Assembly: GCF_021390475.1 (NCBI RefSeq)
Contig: NZ_JAJUWS010000011.1
Location: forward strand, 79,822-143,821
Reading direction: 5' to 3'
Source: Streptomyces sp. ST2-7A
GTDB lineage: Bacteria > Actinomycetota > Actinomycetes > Streptomycetales > Streptomycetaceae
Length of the DNA stretch: 64,000 bases
The notes beneath the pieces were generated by a model. It saw only the letters and a program-made list of their open reading frames with translations. It had not been told where the DNA came from and searched no databases. A program made the position numbers and the translations under genes. Shown in pieces: positions 8,901-16,346 of this stretch. Every line of letters begins with the position of its first letter. The stretch's first letter is position 1.

Positions 8901-11900
8901 GAGACGGTCGAGAACCCCCGCCGGCGCGTGCTGCTCACGTCCCGGGTGGCCGACGGCCGGGAGCCCGGTACCTCCCTTCGGGAGGACGAGGCCGTGATGG
9001 CCAGGGCCCGGCAGCGGTGGGAGGAGAGTCTGCGCGAGCCCGACCTCGTCGAGCACGCCGGCGGCCTGGAAGCTCTGTCACCCGGGGCGGCGGCAGCGTG
9101 GCTGCGCGCACACGTCCCGGCGCTGGAACGCGCGGTGGAGGTGATGGACCTCCTCTCCCCGGCCGCCGAGGGCACCGCCGACCGCACGGAGCGCACCCTC
9201 GCCTCGGCCCGTGCGGCGATCACCGCCGTGCGGGCCGCCCGTCGGGAAACCACGGACTTCGAGGCACGGGCCGTCGAGGACACGGCGTTGCTGGGGGAGC
9301 GGTACCACGGGCTGGACACCGAGCCCGACCGGCTCGAGCGTCCGGACCCACGGGCGATCGCCCCCGACGACACCGCGACACAACTGCTGCGGGAGGCATC
9401 GGCGTTGATCCGTCGGGACCCCGGCCCGCACGCCGACGAGGGGGATCGCGCGTTCGCGGGTCGGTACGCCGCCGGCGGAGCCGTCGACACCGGTGCACTG
9501 GCCACCGCACTCGACGCCACCCGACTCGTCACGCGAGCGGTTCCGCGGACCCTCGCCGACCCGGCGGCCGGCTCCGGGCTCGTCGGGCTGCTGGCGGACG
9601 GCCAACCGGTGCCGCACGACCTGCTCCGGCGGGTCGCAGCCCTCGGCGACGAACTGGACACCTGGGAGAAGTTCATCCGCCAACCCCGGCCGGCCGCCGT
9701 CGCGGACGACCTGCGCGCACTGCCGATGACCGAAGCCGCCCGCTGGTCGCGTGCCCACATCGAGCCGTTGGAGGACATCTCCGATCTCCTCCGGGCCGTG
9801 ACCAGGACCACCGGTGACCCGGGGATGACCGCCGGCCGGGCCCGCGAGGCGGTGGCGGCGGTCGTGGAGGCCCGCCGGGTCGAGGCCGACTTCGCGGGCG
9901 ACGAGCGGGTGAGCACGGCCGTCCTCGGCGAGCTGTACCGAGGGCCCGACACCGACCGCGACGAGCTGCTCGCCGCGGTGGACTGGGCGGGGGAGGTGCG
10001 GCGCGTCGTCCACGGTGATCGTGCCGGCCCGCTCACCCCCGAGGCCGCACGGCTGATGCCCACCCTGCCGACCGACCGCTCGATCGGGGAGCGGGACCGG
10101 GAATGGCGCTCCGCGCTCGACGCGTTTCTCGAGCACTTCGAAGCCGACCGGGCACGGGAACTGCGAGGTGAGCTCTCCGCCTCCCTGCAGACCGCGCGCT
10201 CCCTTCTCGACCGACTGGCGGCGGACTCGCACGGAGCCGAGGCGTGGGGTCACCGAACCGAGGCGCTCTGCCGAATGGAGAACCTCGGGCTCGGGGACCT
10301 GCCCCGACGGATGGTGCGCGAGGGCGTCGGAGCCGATGACGTCCGTGAGGCGGTGGAGCGGGCCGTCCTCGCCGCCTGGGTGGAACACCACCTCTCCACC
10401 GACACCCGCCTGAAGCCCACCCGCGCGGCGGACCGTGACCAACTCGTCGAGAAGTTCAGGAGCGCGGACGCCGAACTCGTGCGGGCCGCACACGCCGAGG
10501 TGATCCGCGCCTGCAACAGCCGACGTCCTCGCCGCACCTCCACGGGATCGGCGGGAGTGATCCGGCGCGAGGCCGAGAAGAAGCGCCGCCACATGCCCGT
10601 CCGCAAACTGCTGGACGAGACCCGTGAGGTGGTGCGCCGGATCAAACCGTGTTTCATGATGAGCCCGCTCACCGTCAGTCGGTTCCTGCCGCCGGACTTC
10701 GTCTTCGACGTGGTGATCTTCGACGAGGCGTCCCAGGTGCTCCCGCAGGACGCGATCAACTCCGTCTATCGCGGACGCGCGCTCATCGTGGCCGGCGATC
10801 AGAAGCAGCTCCCACCCACGTCCTTCTTCAACGCCGGTTCCGAGAGCGAGGACGAGGAGTGGGACGAGGAGGGCGTCGACGAGTTCGGATCGGTTTTGGA
10901 CGCCTGCAAGGCCAGTGGAGTCCTGCGCAGCCTCTCCCTGCGGTGGCACTACCGCAGCCGGCACGAGAACCTCATCGCCTTCAGCAATCACGAGTTCTAC
11001 GACACTGAGATGGTGACCTTCCCCGGAGCCCTGGAGGAGGGGCCCGACATCGGCGTGGAGTTCATCCGGGCCGACGGCGTCTACGACCGGGGCGGGCGGA
11101 GCAACAATCCCCGCGAGGCGGCCACGGTCGCGCAGCGGGTCATCCACCACTTCTCCACCCGGCCCGACCTCACCCTGGGCGTCGTCGCACTGTCCAAGTC
11201 CCAGGCCGAGGCGATCGAGGAGGAATTGGACAAGGCGTTGGCCGGGCGCCCCGACCTGCAACACCACTTCACCGAGGACCGCCTGGACGGCTTCTTCGTC
11301 AAGAACCTGGAGACTGTACAGGGTGACGAACGCGATGTGATCATCCTTTCGGTGGGCTACGGGCCGGATCAGCGGGGCAAGCTCACCTCGTCCTTCGGGC
11401 CGCTCAACAGGGAAGGGGGGTGGCGGCGGCTCAACGTCGCCGTGACCCGTGCCCGCCGCCGCATGGAGGTCGTGGCCTCCTTCCACGGCTCCCGGCTCCC
11501 CGATGGCTCCAACGCGAGTGTCCGGGCGCTCAAGCGCTATCTGGAATACGCCGAGCACGGCCCGAACGTCCTCCGGGTCGAGAACGCGGACCCGGACGCC
11601 GAACCGGAGAGCCCCTTCGAGGAGGAGGTACTCGCCGTGCTCCGGGGATGGGGACACACAGTCCAGCCCCAGGTGGGCGTTGCCGGTTACCGCATCGATA
11701 TGGCGATCCGACACCCCGACGCCCCGGGCGCGTACGCCCTCGGCATCGAATGCGACGGCGCCATGTACCACTCCTCCCGGGCCGCCCGGGACCGCGACCG
11801 GTTGCGCGAGGGGGTTCTGCGCGATCTGGGATGGGGACTGCATCGCATCTGGGGAACGGACTGGTATCGCAACCGCCGTGACGCCATCGAGCGATTGCGT

Positions 11901-12662
11901 CAGGCCGTGGAAGCCGCATGCGCTGTTTCCCCTCACGCGGCCCGGCCCCGGGCGGAAACGAAATCGGTGACCCCTGCAACCGGAACCGACGCCACCGCGC
12001 GGAAGGGTGAAGGGGATGACGCGGAGGCCCCGCGCCCCGTCCACTTCCGACCCGTCGGCGGAGAGATGGAGGAGTGGAGCCGCCCCTACCGGGAGACCGA
12101 CATCGAGTCGCTGACATCGATCCGCGACCGTGGGATCGAGTCCCGGGCGATCGGATACCTCGAACTTCAGAACCCCGAGGCCAGGAGCATCGTGGCTGAT
12201 GTGGCGCTGCACGTCATCCAAACGGAGGGACCGATCGAGGAGCAGTTGATCTTCACTCGAATCCGGGAGACCTGGGGCCTCAACCGTTCCGGAGCGGTGG
12301 TGCGCGACCGGATCCGCGACGCGCTCAAGGGGCTTGTGAAGACGCGGAGGGCCGAGCGTCTCGGTACGACATACATCCGTCCCGGGACAGAGATCACCTT
12401 CGCCCGCAGGCCGTCACCCGAATGTGCCCGCAAGGCCATCCTGGTTCCCGCCGTCGAGCGCCGCTTCGCCTTGAGCCGCACGGTCGAGGAGACCGTCGGT
12501 ATCTCGCGCGATGAACTGCTCCGGGAGGTGGCTCGGTTCTTCGGTTGGGGGCGGGTGGGGGCCGACATTCGGAATGTCCTGATGAGGGATATCGACGCGC
12601 TGGTCGAGGAGGGCACGCTGCGCGAGTCGGCGGACGAACGCCTCTCTCCTGCCGAGGGCTGA
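5940..12662 (+). CDS. DUF4011 / SF1 helicase / Vsr-like nuclease / DUF3320 defence protein
   Basis: A 2,240-residue predicted helicase-nuclease. The N-terminus (LVDLSGRNRLLNF, residues about 25-60) is typical of DUF4011 proteins. Walker A is GPPGTGKSQ at about 317-325. The Walker B region (VVIFDEASQVLPQDA) and GDQKQLPPTSF come only at about 1590-1630, and motifs VQGDERDVIILS and RLNVAVTRARRR at about 1795-1840. A Vsr/DUF559-like nuclease follows at about 1890-1985 (FEEEVL, GIECDGAMYHS, DRDRLRE), then DUF3320 at about 2080-2165. The roughly 1,270 residues between Walker A and B are Arg/Glu/Ala-rich and probably helical. Proteins of this class are known from bacterial defence islands. It is divergent from pglW. 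A leader agggggacagc precedes the ATG. Function in defence is inferred from family and position. Confidence 0.88.
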   Translation: MTVPEAFGSRVDHPRRMRTVFEKWRSSLVDLSGRNRLLNFRHTRSASLEIRSPDLLPLVEGLAKGWDFVPLPDEEPEEEEERAGSPTALTGALAGVLTQKTTGPALSRALTRLRAQSVQLFNDYGLWTLHLGAGIVHWREDGAQVGNDAPLVLLPVEIERADNGRFRLRLNEEEEPRHNPALRVKFEQLGIDWSSVTEHDVTDLVGLLDIVGRIVDRRPGWKVAPRAVVSLFASHKEAMYQDLLDNERRISEHDLVRAIALGPEAGFAPDRFDFEEIDPREIDEASPPEETPLVLDADTSQRQAVAAAVAGRSFVLDGPPGTGKSQTITNIIAGLMHAGRTVLFVSEKAAALDVVLNRLEKVGLDSYALALHSHTTGRRAVAEALNRALVNEPHAKGLSAEAMENARATRKALTAYADAMNDVREPLRRTLHDVIGRVGQLSGAPSISLFPDRLPIGGGASGAGAPAFRVGTLTGGDLDALLRTADILAGAWRTLADPAFAWRGLREGTAHPGPARERADAALERLRADVATHRDLLCGHVAAEDAEGVARLTRLSALLGQRPAIPEEWLTTEDFAADVQEAVDAFLRDMRDVHRAREAARRSAGERWRDMSPRLGPEPGNAEIALGTLSPPGLDLDHVTEEEARSLAEEFGVVAGAVEKAGKLLAEIRERAGATVPVGIEGTRRLIDALNTAASAHRPPEAWLTPDGTARAEETVPRVLADELRAFLARRNRARDARARAVSQAGPGWQALPGELDPEAPEAERALATLVPRGIDLTPFTRLRASRTAESFRELTEILEDWADTADRAAESLGIPSPRSSEEAGNLLTVIRAAGEPDRAPANWLDPEVLPRAEEAVAEIIAAAGHLDAARRAAEETFTEAVTAEDDLPEVIRRLGEGRKGVGALLSGAVRADRRHIARLTHAGSWRNDLYDRLPLAETWHAAHRRLRALSATHRDLTGRYGTGELPDAAALERALAHARTLRRVLPETVENPRRRVLLTSRVADGREPGTSLREDEAVMARARQRWEESLREPDLVEHAGGLEALSPGAAAAWLRAHVPALERAVEVMDLLSPAAEGTADRTERTLASARAAITAVRAARRETTDFEARAVEDTALLGERYHGLDTEPDRLERPDPRAIAPDDTATQLLREASALIRRDPGPHADEGDRAFAGRYAAGGAVDTGALATALDATRLVTRAVPRTLADPAAGSGLVGLLADGQPVPHDLLRRVAALGDELDTWEKFIRQPRPAAVADDLRALPMTEAARWSRAHIEPLEDISDLLRAVTRTTGDPGMTAGRAREAVAAVVEARRVEADFAGDERVSTAVLGELYRGPDTDRDELLAAVDWAGEVRRVVHGDRAGPLTPEAARLMPTLPTDRSIGERDREWRSALDAFLEHFEADRARELRGELSASLQTARSLLDRLAADSHGAEAWGHRTEALCRMENLGLGDLPRRMVREGVGADDVREAVERAVLAAWVEHHLSTDTRLKPTRAADRDQLVEKFRSADAELVRAAHAEVIRACNSRRPRRTSTGSAGVIRREAEKKRRHMPVRKLLDETREVVRRIKPCFMMSPLTVSRFLPPDFVFDVVIFDEASQVLPQDAINSVYRGRALIVAGDQKQLPPTSFFNAGSESEDEEWDEEGVDEFGSVLDACKASGVLRSLSLRWHYRSRHENLIAFSNHEFYDTEMVTFPGALEEGPDIGVEFIRADGVYDRGGRSNNPREAATVAQRVIHHFSTRPDLTLGVVALSKSQAEAIEEELDKALAGRPDLQHHFTEDRLDGFFVKNLETVQGDERDVIILSVGYGPDQRGKLTSSFGPLNREGGWRRLNVAVTRARRRMEVVASFHGSRLPDGSNASVRALKRYLEYAEHGPNVLRVENADPDAEPESPFEEEVLAVLRGWGHTVQPQVGVAGYRIDMAIRHPDAPGAYALGIECDGAMYHSSRAARDRDRLREGVLRDLGWGLHRIWGTDWYRNRRDAIERLRQAVEAACAVSPHAARPRAETKSVTPATGTDATARKGEGDDAEAPRPVHFRPVGGEMEEWSRPYRETDIESLTSIRDRGIESRAIGYLELQNPEARSIVADVALHVIQTEGPIEEQLIFTRIRETWGLNRSGAVVRDRIRDALKGLVKTRRAERLGTTYIRPGTEITFARRPSPECARKAILVPAVERRFALSRTVEETVGISRDELLREVARFFGWGRVGADIRNVLMRDIDALVEEGTLRESADERLSPAEG

Positions 12663-12772
12663 AGGAAAGGGGTGGGAAGGTCTGGGCAGCGGCAGCGTCT
12701 TTCGGATGTCCTCGGTTTCCTCGCCACCGGGGTGGGGCCCGGATCCGCTGACGCCGGAGGAGGTTCGACGCG

Positions 12773-13195
12773 GTGCTGCCGTGGTGCGTGCCGCTGGTCA
12801 CCCTCGTGCCGATCGTGGCCACCGTGGTGACGGCGCGGGGAACCGAGCCGTCCTTCCGGCAAGCGGTGCCGTTGGTCTGTCCCGGCATGATCATGAGGGG
12901 GCACCGTCGTGTTCCGTGGTGGGCGGACAGGAGGCACGCCCGACGTTTTCCCGGAGCCGAGCCGCCGTCCCCGAAGCCTTTCGAGTCGAGAGGTCCCCTC
13001 GCGACATGGGGGTACCGGATGATGTCGCTCGTGGGATTTCACCTGGTCGTGTCCATGGTGGTCCCCGGTGTCATGGACCCGGGGCGGTTCGAGAGCGGGC
13101 GGGCGATCCGGAGGCGGGCGACCCTGATCCAGGCTCGCACGACCCCGTGGAGGGCCGTGGCGGCGGCGCGGCACCACCGCGGGGAGGCGCGGTGA
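12773..13195 (+). CDS. Hypothetical small membrane protein
   Basis: An unrecognised 140-residue reading frame. Support comes from a strong ribosome binding site (GGAGGAGG at 12756-12763, nine bases before the GTG) and a hydrophobic N-terminus (LPWCVPLVTLVPIVATVVT) that could be a signal anchor. A second hydrophobic stretch (MMSLVGFHLVVSMVVPGVM) lies near residue 85-103; the rest is basic. It follows the helicase gene by 110 bases on the same strand and could be co-transcribed with it. It may equally be a chance frame in GC-rich DNA, since no family is evident. Confidence 0.4.
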   Translation: MLPWCVPLVTLVPIVATVVTARGTEPSFRQAVPLVCPGMIMRGHRRVPWWADRRHARRFPGAEPPSPKPFESRGPLATWGYRMMSLVGFHLVVSMVVPGVMDPGRFESGRAIRRRATLIQARTTPWRAVAAARHHRGEAR

Positions 13196-13274
13196 CCGGC
13201 TCCCACCCGACCCGCCGGGGATCGCCGTCCGATCCCGGCTCCGGGCGTGTCGCCGTTCGGCACACATGCAAGAG

Positions 13275-13296
13275 TTGCTATATGATGATGTGGCAA
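13275..13296. promoter_or_regulatory. Candidate promoter/operator of the histidine-rich gene
   Basis: An AT-rich patch in GC-rich surroundings contains TATATGATGATG, with a -10-like TATGAT at 13281-13286, inside an inverted repeat TTGC ... GCAA (13275-13278 and 13293-13296). The TTGCTA-TATATG core recurs in front of the adjacent arsR gene, which suggests a common metal-responsive operator. This is inference from sequence alone. Confidence 0.45.
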
Positions 13297-13350
13297 TGAG
13301 TCGCCCCGGTGCGAGCCGTGGGCGGGTACGCCACATCCGAGGAGTCCGTC

Positions 13351-13653
13351 ATGACCACCGCCACCGAGCACCGCACGCACGAGGACCACGCCCACATCCA
13401 CGGCGAGGGCTGCGGTCACGTCGCCTTCCCGCACGGCGACCACGTGGACTACGCCCACGACGGCCACGTCCACCGTTCCCACGACGGCCACGTCGACGAG
13501 TGCGACCCCTCCGGTCACGCGCCGCACGAGAGCCACGACCACGTTCACGGCGAGGGCTGCGGCCACGTCGCCGTCCCGCACGAGGACCACGTGGACTACC
13601 TGCACGACGGTCACCGTCACGCCGCCCACGACGGTCACTGGGACGATCACTGA
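13351..13653 (+). CDS. Histidine-rich metal-binding protein
   Basis: A 100-residue protein with 27 histidines and three cysteines. It is built from two copies of one module of about 34 residues (HGEGCGHVA-PH-DHVDY-HDGH-H--HDGH) at roughly 17-47 and 67-97, joined by a short link (VDECDPSGHAPHES). There is no signal peptide or membrane segment, so it should be cytosolic. The spacing of His, Asp and Cys suggests zinc, nickel or cobalt binding, as a store or chaperone; some close relatives are database-named zinc transporter permease, which this sequence does not support. The ATG at 13351 follows GAGGAG. The neighbouring gene encodes a zinc-site ArsR regulator. Confidence 0.8.
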   Translation: MTTATEHRTHEDHAHIHGEGCGHVAFPHGDHVDYAHDGHVHRSHDGHVDECDPSGHAPHESHDHVHGEGCGHVAVPHEDHVDYLHDGHRHAAHDGHWDDH

Positions 13654-13696
13654 GGCGACCGTCGAGGGATTCGCGCGCGGGGTGTCCCCACGCTAG

Positions 13697-13744
13697 TGGG
13701 AATCATTGTCATTTGCTAATATATGCATGTGACGATGATTCCCC
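13697..13744. promoter_or_regulatory. Zur-like box and arsR promoter/operator
   Basis: TGGGAATCATTGTCA at 13697-13711 resembles the 7-1-7 zinc-uptake-regulator box known from actinobacteria (TGAAAATGATTTTCA type). A second, inverted relative (tgacgatgattcccc) spans 13730-13744 over the arsR start. Between them, TTGCTAATATATGCA (13713-13727) carries a -10-like TAATAT at 13717-13722 and resembles the TTGCTATATG core upstream of the histidine-rich gene. Placement fits autoregulation by ArsR, by Zur, or by both. Confidence 0.5.
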
Positions 13745-14040
13745 CTCCCGCGACGGAGGACCCCCTGGACTCCCTCCGGGCCGCCAGTGACCTGCTGCGC
13801 GCCCTGGCGTCGCCGGTGCGCGTCGGCATAGTCCGGGAACTGGCCGGGGGTGGGAAGTGCGTCCACGAGCTGGTGGAGGCGCTGGGCGTGAGTCAGCCGC
13901 TGGTCTCGCAACACCTGCGGGTGCTGCGCACCTCCCGCATCGTCACCGTCCGCCGCCGGGCGCGCGAGGCCGAGTACAGCCTCGTCGACGACCACGTGGC
14001 GCACATCGTCCTGGACGCCATTCAGCACGCCCACGAGTAG
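13723..14040 (+). CDS. ArsR/SmtB-family zinc-responsive repressor
   Basis: A 105-residue winged-helix regulator. The recognition helix region is VHELVEALGVSQPLVSQHLRV, here split as residues about 46-65, followed by the wing VTVRRRAREAEYSL. The C-terminal helix ends with Asp89-x-His91-x10-His102-x2-Glu105, an exact match to the alpha-5 metal site D-x-H-x10-H-x2-[HE] of zinc sensors such as SmtB and CzrA. It therefore should release DNA on zinc binding. No ribosome site precedes any start: ATG 13723, GTG 13729 and ATG 13735 are in frame, and the TAATAT at 13717-13722 would favour a leaderless message starting at 13729. Its likely target is its own promoter and the histidine-rich gene upstream. 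Confidence 0.88.
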   Translation: MHVTMIPPPATEDPLDSLRAASDLLRALASPVRVGIVRELAGGGKCVHELVEALGVSQPLVSQHLRVLRTSRIVTVRRRAREAEYSLVDDHVAHIVLDAIQHAHE

Positions 14041-14196
14041 TCGCCGCCCCGCCGCCGGGGTGGCGCGGCCCGACACGGTCTCCCGGGCGTTCCGGGCCGG
14101 GAGCGGCCGAGCCGAACCGGACACGCCGGAGCCCCGGCCGATCATCCGGCCCCGTGGCACCTCGGCTCAGGAGCGCCCCGGGGCGAGCCGGGCCGG

Positions 14197-14325
14197 GGCG
14201 TCGGCGGCCCCGGTGGCGGCGCCGACGCCGGCATGTACGCGGGGGTGACCGTCGATCTCGCCGCCCGGTACACCACCGTGTCGCTCGACCCGCGCGGCAT
14301 GTCCCGCAGCCGTCCGCACCCGCCC
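14197..14325 (+). pseudogene. Remnant of an alpha/beta-hydrolase N-terminal region
   Basis: One reading frame translates as GGPGGGADAGMYAG followed by VDLAARYTTVSLDPRGMSRS. This is the beta-3 to beta-4 region of actinobacterial alpha/beta-hydrolases (GG-GDA-MY---LA-RYTVV-YDPRG-SRS). There is no nucleophile elbow or C-terminal part before the intact opposite-strand hydrolase at 14340 begins, so only about 40 residues survive. The rest of the 14041-14339 gap shows nothing else. Confidence 0.5.
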
Positions 14326-14339
14326 GCACCCGGTCGGGG

Positions 14340-15035
14340 TCAGGAGGGCGCGCACTCCAGGAGGAGACGAGCCAGCTCGCGGGGGCGGGAGAACATCGGC
14401 CAGTGGCCGGTGTCCAGGGGCACCAGGCGCCAGTGTCCGCCCTTCACCAACTCGGCCACCTCCGGCGGCTCCCCACCCTCGAGCAGGCACGTGATGTACG
14501 TGGTCGGCAGCTCGGCGAGCGGGCGGGCCAACTCGGTGGGCTCGGTCAGCGAGGCCCCCGGATGCGGCGTGGCGCCGGCGACGATCCGCCCGATCTGCTC
14601 GTGGGTCAACCCCTGCCCGGCGTACTCCTCCGCCGGCAACGGCGGCCACCGGCCGTCGTTCGCGGCGATGGCGGCCTCCACCATCGCCCGGCCCTCCGGC
14701 CAGGCGGAGACGAACGACTCGCCGTCCACCGGCACGTTGGAGTCCACGCACACCAGATGTGCCAGTCGATCACCGATCAGCGCGGCGGCCTGTCCGACCG
14801 GGATGCCCGAGTAGTTGTGGCCGACCAACACCACCTCGCGCGGGTCGAGGCGCTCGATCTCCTCCACGATGTCCCGCACGTGGGTGCGCTGCCCGGCCGG
14901 CACGTCCCTCTTCTCCGCGAGTCCGGAGAGCGTCAGCGGATGCGCCTCGTGCCCGGCCGCGCGCAACTCCGCCACCACCTCGTCCCACGCCGATGCCCCG
15001 AGCCACGCTCCCGCCACCAACACGAAGTTCGCCAT
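14340..15035 (-). CDS. Alpha/beta-hydrolase-fold protein with altered nucleophile elbow
   Basis: A 231-residue cytosolic protein opening with MANFVLVAGAWLGASAWDEV, the usual first strand and oxyanion loop of small alpha/beta-hydrolases. The elbow reads VVLVGHNYSGIPV near residue 69-81: asparagine stands where the catalytic serine of GHSxGG would be, with a serine two residues on. Asp in VCVDSNVP and His in LDTGHWPMF (about residue 212) remain. It may be a pseudo-hydrolase or use another mechanism. The ATG at 15035 is chosen because homologous sequence begins there; the upstream in-frame stretch looks non-coding. It is a single gene, with a remnant of another hydrolase just downstream. Confidence 0.85.
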   Translation of the reverse strand: MANFVLVAGAWLGASAWDEVVAELRAAGHEAHPLTLSGLAEKRDVPAGQRTHVRDIVEEIERLDPREVVLVGHNYSGIPVGQAAALIGDRLAHLVCVDSNVPVDGESFVSAWPEGRAMVEAAIAANDGRWPPLPAEEYAGQGLTHEQIGRIVAGATPHPGASLTEPTELARPLAELPTTYITCLLEGGEPPEVAELVKGGHWRLVPLDTGHWPMFSRPRELARLLLECAPS

Positions 15036-15146
15036 GCCCGGAACCGTAGCGGGAGGGTCCGACAGCACCCGGTCGGCGGGCCGTGCCGGGCGGATTCCGA
15101 CATGTCGGATCCCCGACACCCGTCCCGGGGTGCCCCGCCCCCGACG

Positions 15147-15192
15147 CGGTGCGGGCTCCCACTCCGGAGACCAGGGATGGGAGCCCGCACCG
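15147..15192. terminator. Hairpin terminator downstream of the SDR gene
   Basis: A perfect 15-base inverted repeat, CGGTGCGGGCTCCCA at 15147-15161 and its complement at 15178-15192, with a 16-base loop. It lies 33 bases beyond the stop of the leftward SDR gene. There is no T-tract, as is common in streptomycetes. Confidence 0.7.
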
Positions 15193-15200
15193 TGCCCGCG

Positions 15201-15232
15201 TCGGACCGTCGGACCGTCGGACCGTCAGACCG
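15201..15232. repeat. Tandem octamer TCGGACCG, four copies
   Basis: Three perfect copies and one single-mismatch copy (TCAGACCG) run through the last codons and stop of the SDR gene into the space before its terminator. It looks like local slippage. It would lengthen or shorten the protein tail by frame changes if the copy number varied. Confidence 0.8.
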
Positions 15233-16139
15233 GGAAGGACACGCCCGTCAGCTCCTCCGACAGCGCCCACAGCCGCCGCTGGACCGCCGTGTCCCTGGCC
15301 CGGGAATCCACCTTCACCGGCACCGGGTGCCCGCGGGTCTCCATGAAGCCGTCCGGTCCGTAGTACGACCCGCCCGGCACGCGCGGGTCGGTGGCGGCCC
15401 GCAACGTCGGCAGGGCACCCATCGCCGGGCTCTGCACCACGATCGAGCCGAACCGTTTCATCGAGTCGTTGAGGGGACCCGGCAGGTGGCGCATCAGCTC
15501 GGTCGCCGACAATCCCGGATGGGCGGCGGTGGCGATGGTGGTGTCCCGCTTCGCGAGCCGGGACTGCAACTCCCGGGTGAACAGCAGGTTCGCCAGCTTC
15601 GACCGGCCGTAGGCGGAGATCCGGTCGTAGGACCGCTCGGCGTGCGGGTCCTCGAAGTCGATCCCGGACCGGAAACGGTGCGCCATGCTGCTGATCGTCA
15701 CCACCCGCGACCCCGGCACCGGCAGCAGCCGGTCCAGCAGCAGACCCGTGAGGGCGAAATGCCCCAGGTGGTTGGTCCCGAAGTGCAACTCGAAGCCGTC
15801 CCGGGTGCTGCCCCGCGGGATGTACATCACGCCGGCGTTGTTGATCAGCAGGTCGATCCGGGGGTACTCGCCGCGCAGCCGCTCGGCGGCGGCCCGGACG
15901 GAGTCCAGCGAGGCCAGGTCCAACTCCCGCACCGCGACCTTCGTCGCCGGGGCCGTCTCCGCGATCCGCTCGGCGGCCCGCTCACCCTTCTCGGTGTCCC
16001 GCACCGCCAGCACCACCGTGGCGCCGCGCTCGGCGAGCACCCGGGCGGTCTCGAAGCCGATGCCGGTGTTGGCCCCGGTGATCACCGCCACCCGACCGTC
16101 CTGCGCCGGCACGTCACCCTCGGACCACTGCTCCGCCAT
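15225..16139 (-). CDS. Short-chain dehydrogenase/reductase (retinol-dehydrogenase-like)
   Basis: A 304-residue SDR. The Rossmann glycine motif TGANTGIGFETA is near residue 18-29, NNAGVM near 93-98, the serine in VTISSMAH near 142, and the catalytic pair in ISAYGRSKLAN near 175-185. Length and the ELHFGTNHLGHF motif match the retinol dehydrogenase / protochlorophyllide reductase-like group that often carries no known substrate. The start is ambiguous among ATG 16154, 16142 and 16139; a GGAGG lies at 16144-16148 close to the last two. The gene stands alone, followed by a strong hairpin. Confidence 0.87.
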   Translation of the reverse strand: MAEQWSEGDVPAQDGRVAVITGANTGIGFETARVLAERGATVVLAVRDTEKGERAAERIAETAPATKVAVRELDLASLDSVRAAAERLRGEYPRIDLLINNAGVMYIPRGSTRDGFELHFGTNHLGHFALTGLLLDRLLPVPGSRVVTISSMAHRFRSGIDFEDPHAERSYDRISAYGRSKLANLLFTRELQSRLAKRDTTIATAAHPGLSATELMRHLPGPLNDSMKRFGSIVVQSPAMGALPTLRAATDPRVPGGSYYGPDGFMETRGHPVPVKVDSRARDTAVQRRLWALSEELTGVSFPV

Positions 16140-16346
16140 CATTCCTCCGTACATCGTCCAACCACGACCCGGCCCCCGTGTGCCCCAACGTAGAGGACCG
16201 ACGACCCGGTACGACCGCGCGGGGCGGCGTGTCCCATCGCGGAGTCCTCCCTTCCCCGACTTTCCCCGACTTTCCCCGGCCTCGCGCGGGGTCGAGCCGT
16301 TGCCCGCCGGAGGTGTGAGAGCTCCCACGGGGGAAACCCGACCCCC

